Shown in pieces: positions 52,440 through 62,330 of a stretch of DNA of 64,000 bases. The notes under the pieces were generated by a model, which made no database searches, was not told the DNA's origin, and worked only from the letters and a program-made list of their open reading frames with translations. Positions within the stretch are counted from its first letter, which is position 1. Each line of letters starts with the position of its first letter. A program made the translations under genes and the position numbers. Source of the DNA: Enteractinococcus fodinae. Its GTDB lineage: Bacteria; Actinomycetota; Actinomycetes; Actinomycetales; Micrococcaceae. The stretch is from assembly GCF_031458395.1 (NCBI RefSeq), contig NZ_JAVDYJ010000001.1, forward strand, positions 2,790,001 to 2,854,000. Reading direction: 5' to 3'.

Positions 52440-52859
52440 CTACTGTTCGGGTGATTCGGGAACGTTCTGTACGCGAAGCTGTCCTCGCGCCAGGTCCTTA
52501 CCGGTAGCACTATCGGTGATCACCACTTGCCACAGCTGCTGCGTGCGTCCCTGGTATAGCGCCTCGGCCACCACCGTTGCATGCGTACCGGTGCTAGGGC
52601 GTAGAAAATCAGTGGAGTTATTCACCCCCACGGAATACTGTCCCAGTTCAGAGACTGCGTGGCTTGCTCCGGCACTGCCGATCGTTTCCACAATCGTGGC
52701 GTAGACTCCGCCGTGAACTACACCTTTGGGCATGAGTTGATCCTCGCCCAGATCGGCGTATCCCGTCGCACGAGTCTTTTCCAAGGTCTCGATGACCAGA
52801 CCCGAGGCTTTCATAAACGCGCTGTCTTCTCGCACTGATGCGTTTTGAGCTGAGTTCAT
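52440..52859 (-). CDS. PaaI-type hotdog thioesterase
   Basis: A 139-residue hotdog with active-site segment MPKGVVHGGVYATIVETIGSAG and GVNNSTDFLRPSTGTHATVVA, the classical PaaI/YdiI thioesterase pattern. TAAGGAG precedes the ATG. It is the last gene after the FMN oxidoreductase, though a hairpin in the 100-nt gap may limit read-through. It may release CoA from dead-end acyl-CoA or end products of the thiolase operon. Confidence 0.88.
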   Translation of the reverse strand: MNSAQNASVREDSAFMKASGLVIETLEKTRATGYADLGEDQLMPKGVVHGGVYATIVETIGSAGASHAVSELGQYSVGVNNSTDFLRPSTGTHATVVAEALYQGRTQQLWQVVITDSATGKDLARGQLRVQNVPESPEQ

Positions 52860-52894
52860 AATATGACTCCTTATATTGAAGCTTTAGGGCGTGA

Positions 52895-52934
52895 CAGAAG
52901 GGGTGGGGCGATCTGGATCGTCCCACCCCTTCTG
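52895..52934 (-). terminator. Hairpin between FMN oxidoreductase and thioesterase genes
   Basis: The arms CAGAAGGGGTGGG and CCCACCCCTTCTG form a 13-bp perfect stem, with GCGATC/GATCGT largely pairing inside. It may be a partial terminator within the operon. Confidence 0.6.
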
Positions 52935-52959
52935 CTTGCGCTTGGGTTGTTGTGGTGTG

Positions 52960-53958
<999 letters not shown>

Positions 53959-53966
53959 CTAAAAGG

Positions 53967-54854
53967 TTAGACAGGTTTTGGACCGGGGAATTCGGGCAAC
54001 CATTCGGGATAGTCACTCGGGATGCTTGCCGGGAAGTCCGGTTCGCGTTTTTCAAGGAACGAGGAGACACCTTCACGAACATCCGGCAGTTTGCCAAGTT
54101 CGTAAATGCCCTTGGAATCTAACCGGTGTGCTTCCCACGGGGAATCAGCGCTGAGCATGCCCCACAGCATCTTGCGACCTGCAGCCATGGTCAATGCCGA
54201 GGAGCCCTCGACCATTTCGCGAGCCAGCTCGTAGGTGGTTTCCATGAGCTGGTCGCCCGGCACGACGCGGGACACTAGGCCTGCCTCTTTGGCTTCTTGG
54301 GCGTCGAACACCCGGCCGGTGTAGACCCACTCCAGCGCCTGATTGATCCCAACCACGCGAGGCAAGAACCAAGTGGAGGCAGCTTCTGGCATGATGCCAC
54401 GCTTGGCAAAGACAAACCCGAACTTGGCGTCTTCACTGGCAATACGGATATCGCACGGCAGGGTCATCGTCGAACCAACGCCCACCCCGGCACCGTTGAA
54501 GGCCACGATGACGGGTTTGCGCATATCAGCAATCGCCAGCGATACCCGGCCACCACCATCACGGCGCACACCATCGATCAGATCTTTGTCTGGATCAAGA
54601 CCGTTGTCACCGTAGCGAGCGTCGTAGTCGAAGGTTTCTTCGCCTGCCGAAAGGTCAGCTCCGGGGCAGAAGAAGCGGCCCTTGCCGGTGAACACGACCA
54701 CTTTGACGTCGTCATCGGCGTCTGCTCGTTCAAAAGCACTAATAAGCTCTTCGCCCATCAGAGCAGTAAAGGCGTTGTTGTTTTGCGGAGAATCAATGGT
54801 GACGGTCGCGATCCGCTCGGCCACCTCATACGTAATGTGAGTAAATTCGGACAC
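53967..54854 (-). CDS. Enoyl-CoA hydratase/isomerase (crotonase)
   Basis: A 295-residue crotonase starting at GTG 54854 behind AAGGAAAGGG; the open frame further upstream is antisense to the SDR gene and is not used. Oxyanion motifs are FFCPGADLSAGEETFD and FNGAGVGVGSTMTLPCD; then FAKRGIMPEAASTWFLP with the catalytic glutamate. The C-terminus has FLEKREPDF. It is longer than usual because of an insert after the first motif (about residues 80-110). It belongs to the thiolase operon. Confidence 0.9.
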   Translation of the reverse strand: MSEFTHITYEVAERIATVTIDSPQNNNAFTALMGEELISAFERADADDDVKVVVFTGKGRFFCPGADLSAGEETFDYDARYGDNGLDPDKDLIDGVRRDGGGRVSLAIADMRKPVIVAFNGAGVGVGSTMTLPCDIRIASEDAKFGFVFAKRGIMPEAASTWFLPRVVGINQALEWVYTGRVFDAQEAKEAGLVSRVVPGDQLMETTYELAREMVEGSSALTMAAGRKMLWGMLSADSPWEAHRLDSKGIYELGKLPDVREGVSSFLEKREPDFPASIPSDYPEWLPEFPGPKPV

Positions 54855-54894
54855 TGTTGCCCTTTCCTTACAAAGACACTGCGATAGGCGTCGA

Positions 54895-55659
54895 TCAGAA
54901 GATCGAGTACCCACCGTCGATGATGAATTGTTGGCCGTTGGTGTATGCGCTGCCGGGTCCCGCGAGGTAGACCGCTGCCGCAGCAAAGTCCTCGGGGGTG
55001 CCCCAGCGACGGATCGGGACGCGTTTGATGACTTTTTCCCAAAACACTTCGCTACCGACCGCATTTTCGGTCATGTCGGTATCGATCCAGCCCGGGAGGA
55101 TGGCGTTGGTGCGGATGCCGTAGCGAGCGTACTCGGCGGCCAGACCACGGGTGATTGCCAGGACGGCACCCTTGGTTGCACCGTAGTGCACGTTCTGGCC
55201 TGCGCCTTCGATGCCGGCCAAGGAGGACACTGCCACAAGGGAACCGCCGGATTCTTGTTTGAGGAATTGCTTGATCGCAGCCTGGAAGCTCAGGACCACA
55301 CCGTTGACGTTGACGGCGGCGAGCTCATCAAATTCCTCGATTTCCATTTCGTGGAAGGGGCCCTTCTTGCCTCCTCTACCGGCGTTGGCGATCAGCGTGT
55401 TAACCTTGCCGAACTTTTCAACGGTCCCTTCCATGGCTTCAGCCACCTGTGCTGGATCCGCGACGTCACAAGCAAATGCTTTCGCATCGGTGATTTTCGC
55501 TAGCTCGGCCTCAGCCTCAGCATTGCGCTCGGTATTGCGGCCCCAAATGGCCACTGATGCACCGGATTGTGCCAAGCCACGTGCCATGCCCAACCCGATG
55601 CCATTATTGCCACCGGTCACGACCACGACGTTGTCAGAGAGATCAAAGAGATTCGACAC
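54895..55659 (-). CDS. SDR, 3-oxoacyl reductase/hydroxyacyl-CoA dehydrogenase-like
   Basis: A 254-residue classical SDR. GTG 55659 is chosen because GGAAG lies 9 nt upstream; TTG 55665 is too close to it. The nucleotide motif is TGGNNGIGLGMARGL, then IANAGRGG, catalytic SSLAGIEGAGQNVHYGATKG with the Tyr and Lys present, and C-terminal YTNGQQFIIDGG. It oxidises a hydroxyacyl-CoA or reduces an oxoacyl-CoA. It lies between two crotonases with gaps of 6 and 40 nt. Confidence 0.9.
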   Translation of the reverse strand: MSNLFDLSDNVVVVTGGNNGIGLGMARGLAQSGASVAIWGRNTERNAEAEAELAKITDAKAFACDVADPAQVAEAMEGTVEKFGKVNTLIANAGRGGKKGPFHEMEIEEFDELAAVNVNGVVLSFQAAIKQFLKQESGGSLVAVSSLAGIEGAGQNVHYGATKGAVLAITRGLAAEYARYGIRTNAILPGWIDTDMTENAVGSEVFWEKVIKRVPIRRWGTPEDFAAAAVYLAGPGSAYTNGQQFIIDGGYSIF

Positions 55660-55665
55660 AATCAA

Positions 55666-56433
55666 TCACTTCCCTGCAAAGACGGCTGGACGCTTCTCAC
55701 GGAAAGCTTGGACACCCTCGACGTAATCTGAGCTGGCTCGCAGAATATTCTGGCCGGTCAGTTCCTGCTCGAGTGCGGCATCAAGATCTCCAAGCGTGAC
55801 CTTGTTGATTGCGTACTCCGTCTCCCCAAGAGACAGCGTCGGACCGTTTGCAAAGCGTGCTGCGATCTCCTGTGCACGACTCAGGTACTCGCCTTCAGCG
55901 GTGACCTCGGTCGCCAGTCCCCATTCGAAGGCGGTCTCGGCGTGAATTTTTTCAGCGTTCAGTGCCATCCGCAGCGCGCGGTGGCGTCCAGCCGAAGCAG
56001 CGACCAGTGCTGTTGCGCCGCCATCGGGCATCAGACCGATCTTGGTGAATGCCAACATCAGGTATGCGCTGGGGTCCATGACGACGTAGTCACAAATCAA
56101 TGCCAGGGAGCATCCGACTCCGGCAGCTGGTCCGGAGACCGCGGCGATCGTTGGGACTTTGAGGTCGCGGATTTTCAGCATGAGCTTGTTAATGATGTCG
56201 AGAATATCGACCTTTTTCTCCCCATTGCTCGAGGCCGCGAGATCCGCTCCGGAAGAAAACGAACGTGCATCGCCGGTGATGATAACCGCCCGGGCTTCGG
56301 ACTGGGCGCGATCGATCGCAGCATCCAAGGCATACACCAGGTCCGGTGTGACGGCGTTGAGTGCCTGTGGACGGTTGAGCTGGATGGTCATCACGCCATC
56401 GGTAGTGGAGACGTAGAGAGACTCTTCAGACAT
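55666..56433 (-). CDS. Enoyl-CoA hydratase/isomerase (crotonase)
   Basis: A 255-residue crotonase; ATG 56433 follows AAGGAACC. Motifs are FSSGADLAASSN and AVSGPAAGVGCSLALICDYV, then FTKIGLMPDGGATALVAAS with Asp in place of the usual second glutamate context, as in isomerase-like PaaG/EchA proteins. The C-terminus is FREKRPAVFAGK. It is 10 nt after the ACAD at 56444 and 6 nt before the SDR start, so tightly coupled in the operon. Confidence 0.9.
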   Translation of the reverse strand: MSEESLYVSTTDGVMTIQLNRPQALNAVTPDLVYALDAAIDRAQSEARAVIITGDARSFSSGADLAASSNGEKKVDILDIINKLMLKIRDLKVPTIAAVSGPAAGVGCSLALICDYVVMDPSAYLMLAFTKIGLMPDGGATALVAASAGRHRALRMALNAEKIHAETAFEWGLATEVTAEGEYLSRAQEIAARFANGPTLSLGETEYAINKVTLGDLDAALEQELTGQNILRASSDYVEGVQAFREKRPAVFAGK

Positions 56434-56443
56434 GGGTTCCTTC

Positions 56444-57616
56444 TTAGTGCGTCGAGTTGAGTGCAAGTGATGGTTCAAGATCTGCGGCCTCGGCTTCAAT
56501 AAGCCCACCGAGACCGGCGAGTTCTGCGGTCAGGCCGTCAGAGTCGTCAAACGTCTGGGAGATGACCGTCAGGCGTTTGGCGTAGTGACCGATGGGGTAT
56601 TCCATTGCCATGCCGATACCGCCGTGCATCTGAATGGATTCCTGGCTGATGTGACGCGCTGCCTGGTCGATGATGATCTTGGCTGCGATCACGTCGCGGT
56701 GCCGGTTGGGGTTTGGCTCGTTTTCATCCTGCGACACTGCCAGCCGGGCATAGAGTGCCATGCTCTTGGCATCCTGCAGGGAGGCGTACATGTCAGCGGC
56801 GCGGTGCTGCAGTACCTGGTTACGACCGATGGGGGCACCGAACTGTTCGCGTTCGTGCAGGTACTCCGAGGTCATTTTCAGGGCGGACTCCATGGCTCCA
56901 ACGGCTTCGGCCATCATGGCGGTATTGGCCATGTCGATGACCTGGTTGATGGCGTCCTGTGCATCGCCTTCACCGAGTCGAACAGCCGGGGCGTTGTCGA
57001 ACAGGACCGATCCTGCCTTCAGTCCATCTGCTTGCGTCCGGATATCGGTGGTGACGCCCTGGGCGTCAGCGTCGACGAGGAACAGACCCACACCATTATC
57101 GACGGCAACGGAAACCACGAGCTGGTCAGCTGCATCGAGGCCCAGCACGCGTGATTTTTCACCATTGAGCGTGTACTGGTCGCCCGAAGCTGTGGCAGTT
57201 GTTGCCGGCGTGGTCAGATCGTAGCGGTTCTGCGGTTCATAGCCAGCAAAAGCCAAGAACTTCGAGCCTTCGGTCACTTCTTCCAGGATCTGAGATTTCT
57301 GTTCTTCGGTGCCGGCTGCGTTGACGAGTCCCCCGCCGAGAATGACAGTGGCCAGGTATGGTTCGAGCACGAGCGCTTTGCCGAACTCTTCCATCACGAC
57401 TGCGACTTCAGCAAAGCCCATGCCGACGCCACCGTGGTCTTCGGAAAATGGCAGCCCGAGGAGCCCGATTTCGGCGTACTGTTCCCACATTTCGGTGCTC
57501 CATCCCTGCTCGGAAGCCAGGATTGAGTCACGGGTGCCTGCGTCGTATTTATCCCTCAGCAGGCGAGAGATGATTTCGCTGAGTTCTTGCTGATCTTCGT
57601 TTAGTTCGAGATCCAA
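56444..57616 (-). CDS. Acyl-CoA dehydrogenase, small/beta-type subunit
   Basis: A 390-residue ACAD-fold protein starting at TTG 57616 after AAAGGAG. It has the partner-subunit pattern: LELNEDQQELSEIISRLLR at the start, a weak FAD region, and IQMHGGIGMAMEYPIGHYAKR near the end. It lies 41 nt after the larger ACAD at 57658, so the two probably make a heteromeric enzyme like the PimC/PimD or ChsE pairs. This is the second such pair in the window. Confidence 0.85.
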   Translation of the reverse strand: MDLELNEDQQELSEIISRLLRDKYDAGTRDSILASEQGWSTEMWEQYAEIGLLGLPFSEDHGGVGMGFAEVAVVMEEFGKALVLEPYLATVILGGGLVNAAGTEEQKSQILEEVTEGSKFLAFAGYEPQNRYDLTTPATTATASGDQYTLNGEKSRVLGLDAADQLVVSVAVDNGVGLFLVDADAQGVTTDIRTQADGLKAGSVLFDNAPAVRLGEGDAQDAINQVIDMANTAMMAEAVGAMESALKMTSEYLHEREQFGAPIGRNQVLQHRAADMYASLQDAKSMALYARLAVSQDENEPNPNRHRDVIAAKIIIDQAARHISQESIQMHGGIGMAMEYPIGHYAKRLTVISQTFDDSDGLTAELAGLGGLIEAEAADLEPSLALNSTH

Positions 57617-57657
57617 TGCGATTCTCCTTTATAAAGTTTCTAACGTTGCCGAGGGGT

Positions 57658-58851
57658 TTAGAGACCGAGCAGGGCTTTGGAAATGATTGAGCGCTGTACT
57701 TCGGAAGACCCGCCGTAGATGGTGGTCTTGCGCATGTTGAAGTAGTTCGGAAGGGCATCTGGCGCGCCGTGTGGCAGCGTCGTGAAGCCGTCCGGCACTT
57801 CGCGTGAGTCGACGAAGTCCAAGCCTTCGGGCCCGAGGACATCGACCTTGAGCTCGGTGATCGCCTGCTGCAGCATGGACCCGCGCAGTTTCAGGACGGA
57901 GGAGCGTGGATCCGGTTTATCGGCCCCTGCTGCCTGGGTAGACAGGATGCGCAACTGGGTGAATTCCAGCGCCGTCAGTTCTGCTTCGACGCGGGTGAGT
58001 TTGGCGGAGAACAGCGGATCATCCAGCAGCGTCCCGCGGGAGGTTTTGGTGTTGGCGGCAAAAGCCTTCACGCGTGCGAGCGCTACTTTTGAGCTGCCGA
58101 TTCGGGCGATACCGGTACGCTCGTTGCCGAGCAGGAACTTCGCGTAGCTCCAGCCTTTATTTTCTTCACCAACGAGGTTCTCAACCGGAACTTCAACGTT
58201 ATCGAAGAAAATCTCATTGACTTCGTATCCACCATCGATCAGTTTGATCGGACGGACCGTGACACCGGGAGATGACATATCGATCAGCAGGAACGAGATG
58301 CCGGCCTGCTTTTTGACGTCTGGATCAGTGCGAACGAGCGTGAAGATCCAGTCGCCATGCTGAGCCATCGTGGCCCAGGTTTTCTGGCCATTGACGATGT
58401 ACTTATCGCCCTGGCGTACAGCGGCCGTCTTGAGGGATGCGAGGTCAGACCCAGCGTTGGGTTCGGAGAAGCCCTGGGCCCACCAAATATCGAGGTTTGC
58501 GGTGGGTGGCAGGAAGCGTTCTTTGAGCTCTTGGCTTCCGAAGGTGGCAATCACGGGACCGACCATCGAGGCGTTGAATGGCAGTGGTGTCGGGACCGAG
58601 GCGAGCTGCATTTCCTCGAGCCAGATGTGGCGCTGCACCGGGGTCCAGTCTTTTCCACCCCATTCGACAGGCCAGTTCGGGACTGCATACCCGTGTTTGT
58701 TGAGGATACGCATCGTCGTGACGTGATCCTCTTTGGTCAGCGATTCACCGGCGGCGTTTCGGCGCCGAATGTCTTCCGGAATCTCAGTTCTATAGAACTC
58801 ACGCATCTGCTGCGCGAATTCAAGCTCTTGCTCGTTCAGTAGATTATCCAT
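57658..58851 (-). CDS. Acyl-CoA dehydrogenase, large/alpha-type subunit
   Basis: A 397-residue ACAD. ATG 58851 follows GGGGGA; a longer frame adds 15 non-homologous residues. Motifs are WAQGFSEPNAGSDLASLKTAA, NGQKTWATMAQHGDWIFTLVRT and MRKTTIYGGSSEVQRSIIS. It pairs with the beta-type ACAD downstream. A terminator-like hairpin precedes this gene, so the pair and the following five genes may have their own promoter. It probably desaturates a bulky acyl-CoA. Confidence 0.87.
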   Translation of the reverse strand: MDNLLNEQELEFAQQMREFYRTEIPEDIRRRNAAGESLTKEDHVTTMRILNKHGYAVPNWPVEWGGKDWTPVQRHIWLEEMQLASVPTPLPFNASMVGPVIATFGSQELKERFLPPTANLDIWWAQGFSEPNAGSDLASLKTAAVRQGDKYIVNGQKTWATMAQHGDWIFTLVRTDPDVKKQAGISFLLIDMSSPGVTVRPIKLIDGGYEVNEIFFDNVEVPVENLVGEENKGWSYAKFLLGNERTGIARIGSSKVALARVKAFAANTKTSRGTLLDDPLFSAKLTRVEAELTALEFTQLRILSTQAAGADKPDPRSSVLKLRGSMLQQAITELKVDVLGPEGLDFVDSREVPDGFTTLPHGAPDALPNYFNMRKTTIYGGSSEVQRSIISKALLGL

Positions 58852-58962
58852 TAATCCCCCAGATCGTACATTTGAAAAAGACCCACGCTCCCCCAAGGGA
58901 AGTCTTCATGTAGATCGTTTCGCAGTATGTTGGTTATGGTTTGTGTGGTTTTGTCCGCAGGC

Positions 58963-59006
58963 GGGCCCCGGAATACGGTGTCTTAGCGGAGCGTATTCCA
59001 GGGCCC
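58963..59006 (-). terminator. Hairpin terminator inside thiolase operon
   Basis: Arms GGGCCC-N-GGAATACG and CGTATTCC-N-GGGCCC form a 15-bp stem just past the stop of the ACAD at 59017. It may end the thiolase-ACAD transcript. Confidence 0.7.
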
Positions 59007-59016
59007 TACCTTCGGA

Positions 59017-60207
59017 TTAGGCATATGCAGGCTGCGGTTGCTTGGCAACCTGGTACCTCTTGCTGATGTCTTTACCGATGATGTACTTCATGACTTCAGA
59101 AGTACCGCCGTAGATGGATTGAATCCGGCTATCGCGGAAGGCCCGCCCGATCGGGTATTCGAGCATGTAGCCGTACCCGCCGTGCAGCTGCAGGCAACGG
59201 TTCACGACTTCGATTTGCAGGTCCGCGCCCATGAGTTTCGCTTTGGATGCTTCCACCGCAGTGAGTTCACCCGCGTTGAGCGCCATCGCGCAGCGATCAA
59301 CATAGGCTTCGAGCATGTCGACTTTGGCTTCCATCTCGGCCAGTTCAAACTGGGTGTTTTGCAGATCGCCCAGGGTGCTACCGAACATCTTGCGCTGGAA
59401 GACATACTCCGACGTCCACTGCAGCGCAGCGCGTGCTCCGGCGAGCCCCCCGGAAGCAATGCCCATGCGCTCGTACGGCAGGTTGGTCATCAGGTGGATG
59501 AAGCCTTTGCCCTCTTCGCCCAGCAGATTGGCGTGTGGGACGCGGACGTCGACGAACGACATTTCCGAAGTGTCCTGGGCGTCCAGGCCAACTTTGCGAA
59601 GCTTGCGGCCACGCTGGAAGCCAGGGGTGTCGGTGTCGACGATAAATAGCGAGGTGCCTTTAGAAGCCGGAACGTCTTTATTCGTGCGAGCAACAACGAT
59701 GACCCAGTCGCAGTGCTGGCCGTTGGTGATAAAGGTTTTGGCACCGTTGATGACCCATTCGTCGCCATCGCGGACGGCCTTGGTCTTGATGCTTTGCAGG
59801 TCCGACCCGGCTTCGGGTTCGGTCATCGCGATCGCGCTGATCTTCTCACCGGAAGCCAGACCGGGAAGGTACCGCTGTTTCTGCTCCTCGTTGGCGAAGG
59901 CCTCAAAGTAACCGGGGACGATGCCGTCGGACACGCCCCAGCCGGAGGTCGCCGGGGAGACACCGCGCTTGGCGACTTCTTCCCCACGGATCATTTCAAA
60001 CCGGTAGTCCTTGACTCCCAGTCCGCCGTATTCTTCTGGCAGTGAGAACCCAATGACGCCCATTTCGGCGGCGGCTTTCCACATCGACCGATCGACGAGC
60101 TTGTTCTCTTCCCACTCCTCAAAGTAGGGAACCACTTCTTTGTCTAGGAACGCCGCGACCGTCTCACGGAAGGCCTCGTGTTCGTCTGTATACAGGTTAC
60201 GTTTCAT
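59017..60207 (-). CDS. Acyl-CoA dehydrogenase
   Basis: A 396-residue ACAD. ATG 60207 follows GGAG and begins the homologous part (NLYTDEHEAFRETVAAFLDKE). Motifs are SAIAMTEPEAGSDLQSIKT, NGAKTFITNGQHCDWVIVVART, LQLHGGYGYMLEYPIGRAFRD and IQSIYGGTSEVMKYIIG. The IYGGT form, without Glu at that point, is as in long-chain/isovaleryl-type ACADs where the base is elsewhere. It is 31 nt after the thiolase. Confidence 0.9.
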   Translation of the reverse strand: MKRNLYTDEHEAFRETVAAFLDKEVVPYFEEWEENKLVDRSMWKAAAEMGVIGFSLPEEYGGLGVKDYRFEMIRGEEVAKRGVSPATSGWGVSDGIVPGYFEAFANEEQKQRYLPGLASGEKISAIAMTEPEAGSDLQSIKTKAVRDGDEWVINGAKTFITNGQHCDWVIVVARTNKDVPASKGTSLFIVDTDTPGFQRGRKLRKVGLDAQDTSEMSFVDVRVPHANLLGEEGKGFIHLMTNLPYERMGIASGGLAGARAALQWTSEYVFQRKMFGSTLGDLQNTQFELAEMEAKVDMLEAYVDRCAMALNAGELTAVEASKAKLMGADLQIEVVNRCLQLHGGYGYMLEYPIGRAFRDSRIQSIYGGTSEVMKYIIGKDISKRYQVAKQPQPAYA

Positions 60208-60238
60208 ATCGAATCTCCTGATCCGCTCGAGGCGTGGG

Positions 60239-61381
60239 TTAGAGCAGTTCGAGGATGGTGGCGTTGGCTTGTCCGCCGCCCTCACACATCGTCTGCAGGC
60301 CGTACTTGATGTCGTTGTTGACCATGTTGTGCACCATGGTGGTCATCAAACGGGCACCGGAACCGCCCAGTGGGTGACCCATCGCAATCGCGCCACCGTG
60401 TGGGTTCAGGCGCGCTGGATCTGCGCCGAGGTCTTTCAACCAGGCCATTGGAACCGGGGCGAAGGCTTCGTTGACTTCGAAGGTGCCGATGTCATCAATG
60501 GACAGACCGGACTTCTTCAGCGCCTTCTGCGTGGCTGGGATCGGAGCGGTCAACATGATGACCGGATCGGAACCAGCAAGTACTGCGGTGTGTACGCGCA
60601 CCAGTGGTTTCAGACCCAGCTGCTTGGCGCGTTCCGAGCTCATCATCAACAGGGCTGCGGAACCGTCGGAAATCTGTGAAGCGTTACCCGCGTGGATCAC
60701 GCCGTCTTCTTTGAACACGGTGTCGAGCTTGGCAAGCTTTTCTACCGTTCCGCCGCGACGGATGCCCTCATCTTTTGTAATGGTGCCGTGCTCGGTTTCA
60801 ATCGGCACGATCTGCGAGTCAAAGAAGCCACAATCGGTTGCATAGGCGGCCTTTTCGTGAGAGGCCAGTGCAAACTCGTCGAGTTCGGTGCGGGAGAAGC
60901 CCCACTGCTCGGCGATCATTTCCGCGCCGATACCCTGGTTTGGTTTGATGCCGTTATAGCGTTCTAAGAATTTTTCACCGTACGGGTTTTTGCCCTGCGA
61001 AGACGAACCCATTGGGTTGCGCGACATCGATTCGACGCCACCGGCGATGACGATATCGTACTGACCGGCCATGATGCCGGCGGCAGCGAAGTGCACGGCC
61101 TGCTGGGATGAGCCACACTGACGGTCAATAGTCACGCCAGTGACGGTCTCGGGGAAACCAGCAGACAGGGCTGCGGTGCGTCCGATGTCCATGGTCTGCT
61201 CACCGGCTTGGGTAACACAGCCCCAGACAACATCGTCAATAAGTTCTGGATCGATCCCGGCGGTTTTGACGAGGTCTTCGAGGACGGTCGCTGAGAGGTC
61301 GGCGGGGTGGATACCTGACAAAGCACCGTCACGCTTTCCGGTTGGGGCACGGCGGGCGGCAACAATAACTGCATCTGACAT
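60239..61381 (-). CDS. Acetyl-CoA acyltransferase (thiolase)
   Basis: A 380-residue thiolase; ATG 61381 follows AAGGAG. The nucleophile is Cys89 in DRQCGSSQQAVH; NPHGGAIAMGHPLGGSGAR holds the catalytic His, and CEGGGQANATI the second Cys. It cleaves 3-oxoacyl-CoA with CoA in the last step of beta-oxidation and is the only thiolase in the window. It opens a nine-gene operon and is divergent from the SDR-TetR-crotonase operon, with shared operators between them. Confidence 0.93.
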   Translation of the reverse strand: MSDAVIVAARRAPTGKRDGALSGIHPADLSATVLEDLVKTAGIDPELIDDVVWGCVTQAGEQTMDIGRTAALSAGFPETVTGVTIDRQCGSSQQAVHFAAAGIMAGQYDIVIAGGVESMSRNPMGSSSQGKNPYGEKFLERYNGIKPNQGIGAEMIAEQWGFSRTELDEFALASHEKAAYATDCGFFDSQIVPIETEHGTITKDEGIRRGGTVEKLAKLDTVFKEDGVIHAGNASQISDGSAALLMMSSERAKQLGLKPLVRVHTAVLAGSDPVIMLTAPIPATQKALKKSGLSIDDIGTFEVNEAFAPVPMAWLKDLGADPARLNPHGGAIAMGHPLGGSGARLMTTMVHNMVNNDIKYGLQTMCEGGGQANATILELL

Positions 61382-61467
61382 GGAAACTCCTTGTGGTGGG
61401 TGGGCCTCATCGGTCATGAACAGCTCGACTTTGACCCCGATTACGCACGGTGCGCAAAAAAATATTA

Positions 61468-61483
61468 TGTGTCAAGCTTCACA
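61468..61483. promoter_or_regulatory. GlxR/CRP-like operator, site 17 (TGTGTCAAGCTTCACA)
   Basis: It matches 9 of 10 arm bases without a central TA. It lies in the divergent thiolase/SDR promoter region. Its core GTCAAGCTTCAC is identical to that in the repeat at 4487-4506, so a regulator other than GlxR is possible. Confidence 0.5.
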
Positions 61484-61494
61484 TATTCGACAAA

Positions 61495-61514
61495 ACCAGT
61501 CAAGATAGACTGGT
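61495..61514. promoter_or_regulatory. Inverted repeat ACCAGTC-N6-GACTGGT, candidate TetR operator
   Basis: A perfect 7-bp inverted repeat with a 6-nt spacer lies midway between the divergent thiolase and SDR operons. The TetR gene is the second gene of the plus-strand operon, so autoregulation is likely. A near copy lies at 5567-5586. Confidence 0.6.
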
Positions 61515-61571
61515 AAGCATTTTTTAGTGCTGCAATTTCACACAGGACGTTTTCAATGAGGAGTACATCAC

Positions 61572-62324
61572 ATGCAGATTAAAGACCAGGTTGCCTTCAT
61601 CACCGGTGGAGCTTCAGGACTAGGCTTCGATACCGCCAAGAAAATCATTGCCCAGGGTGGGAAGGCGGTCATCTTCGACCTGAAGGGTGAAGACGCGGTA
61701 GCTGAACTCGGTGACGATGCAATCTTCGTCGAAGGCGATGTCACCAACGAAGAGCAAGTATCCGCCGGCCTTGAGCGCACCAAAGAACTCGGCGATCTGC
61801 GTATGGTCGTCAACTGCGCAGGAATCGGCAACGCCATTCGTGTCTCCGGCAAAAATGGACCATTCCCACTCGACGCATTCAACAAGGTCATCCAGGTCAA
61901 CCTGGTCGGAACATTTAATGTCATCCGGTTGGGTGCCGCTTTGATGCAGCAGAACGAACCGATCGACGGCGAACGTGGCGTCATCATCAACACCGCCTCG
62001 GTCGCTGCCTTCGACGGCCAGATCGGTCAGGCAGCATACTCGGCATCCAAGGCTGGCGTCGCAGGCATGACCTTGCCGATTGCTCGCGACCTTGCTTCGA
62101 CCAAGATCCGCGTCATGACCATCGCACCGGGCATTTTCGAAACCCCAATGATGATGGGCGCTTCCGAAGAAACCAAGAATTCGCTGGGCCAGCAGATCCC
62201 ACACCCATCTCGTCTTGGGAAGCCGGATGAATTCGGTTCGCTTGCACAGCACATTATTGAGAACCCTATGCTCAATGGTGAAACGATCCGCCTGGATGGT
62301 GCAATCCGGATGGCTCCTCGCTAA
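61572..62324 (+). CDS. SDR, 3-hydroxyacyl-CoA dehydrogenase type 2 (HSD10)-like
   Basis: A 250-residue SDR. The nucleotide motif is TGGASGLGFDTAKK, followed by NCAGIGNAIRVSGKNGPFPLDAF, the long loop typical of HSD10/type-2 3-hydroxyacyl-CoA dehydrogenases. The catalytic set is NTASVAAFDGQIGQAAYSASKAG, and the C-terminal part has GIFETPMMMGASEETKNSL and LNGETIRLDGAIRMAPR. It oxidises 3-hydroxyacyl-CoA with NAD, one step before the thiolase encoded in the divergent operon. AATGAGGAG precedes the ATG. Confidence 0.92.
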   Translation: MQIKDQVAFITGGASGLGFDTAKKIIAQGGKAVIFDLKGEDAVAELGDDAIFVEGDVTNEEQVSAGLERTKELGDLRMVVNCAGIGNAIRVSGKNGPFPLDAFNKVIQVNLVGTFNVIRLGAALMQQNEPIDGERGVIINTASVAAFDGQIGQAAYSASKAGVAGMTLPIARDLASTKIRVMTIAPGIFETPMMMGASEETKNSLGQQIPHPSRLGKPDEFGSLAQHIIENPMLNGETIRLDGAIRMAPR

Positions 62325-62330
62325 CCACCG

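Noticed and set aside
52286-52510. Possible 74-residue minus-strand gene downstream of the PaaI thioesterase
   Set aside because: It overlaps the thioesterase end and a terminator hairpin, with no plausible start site.
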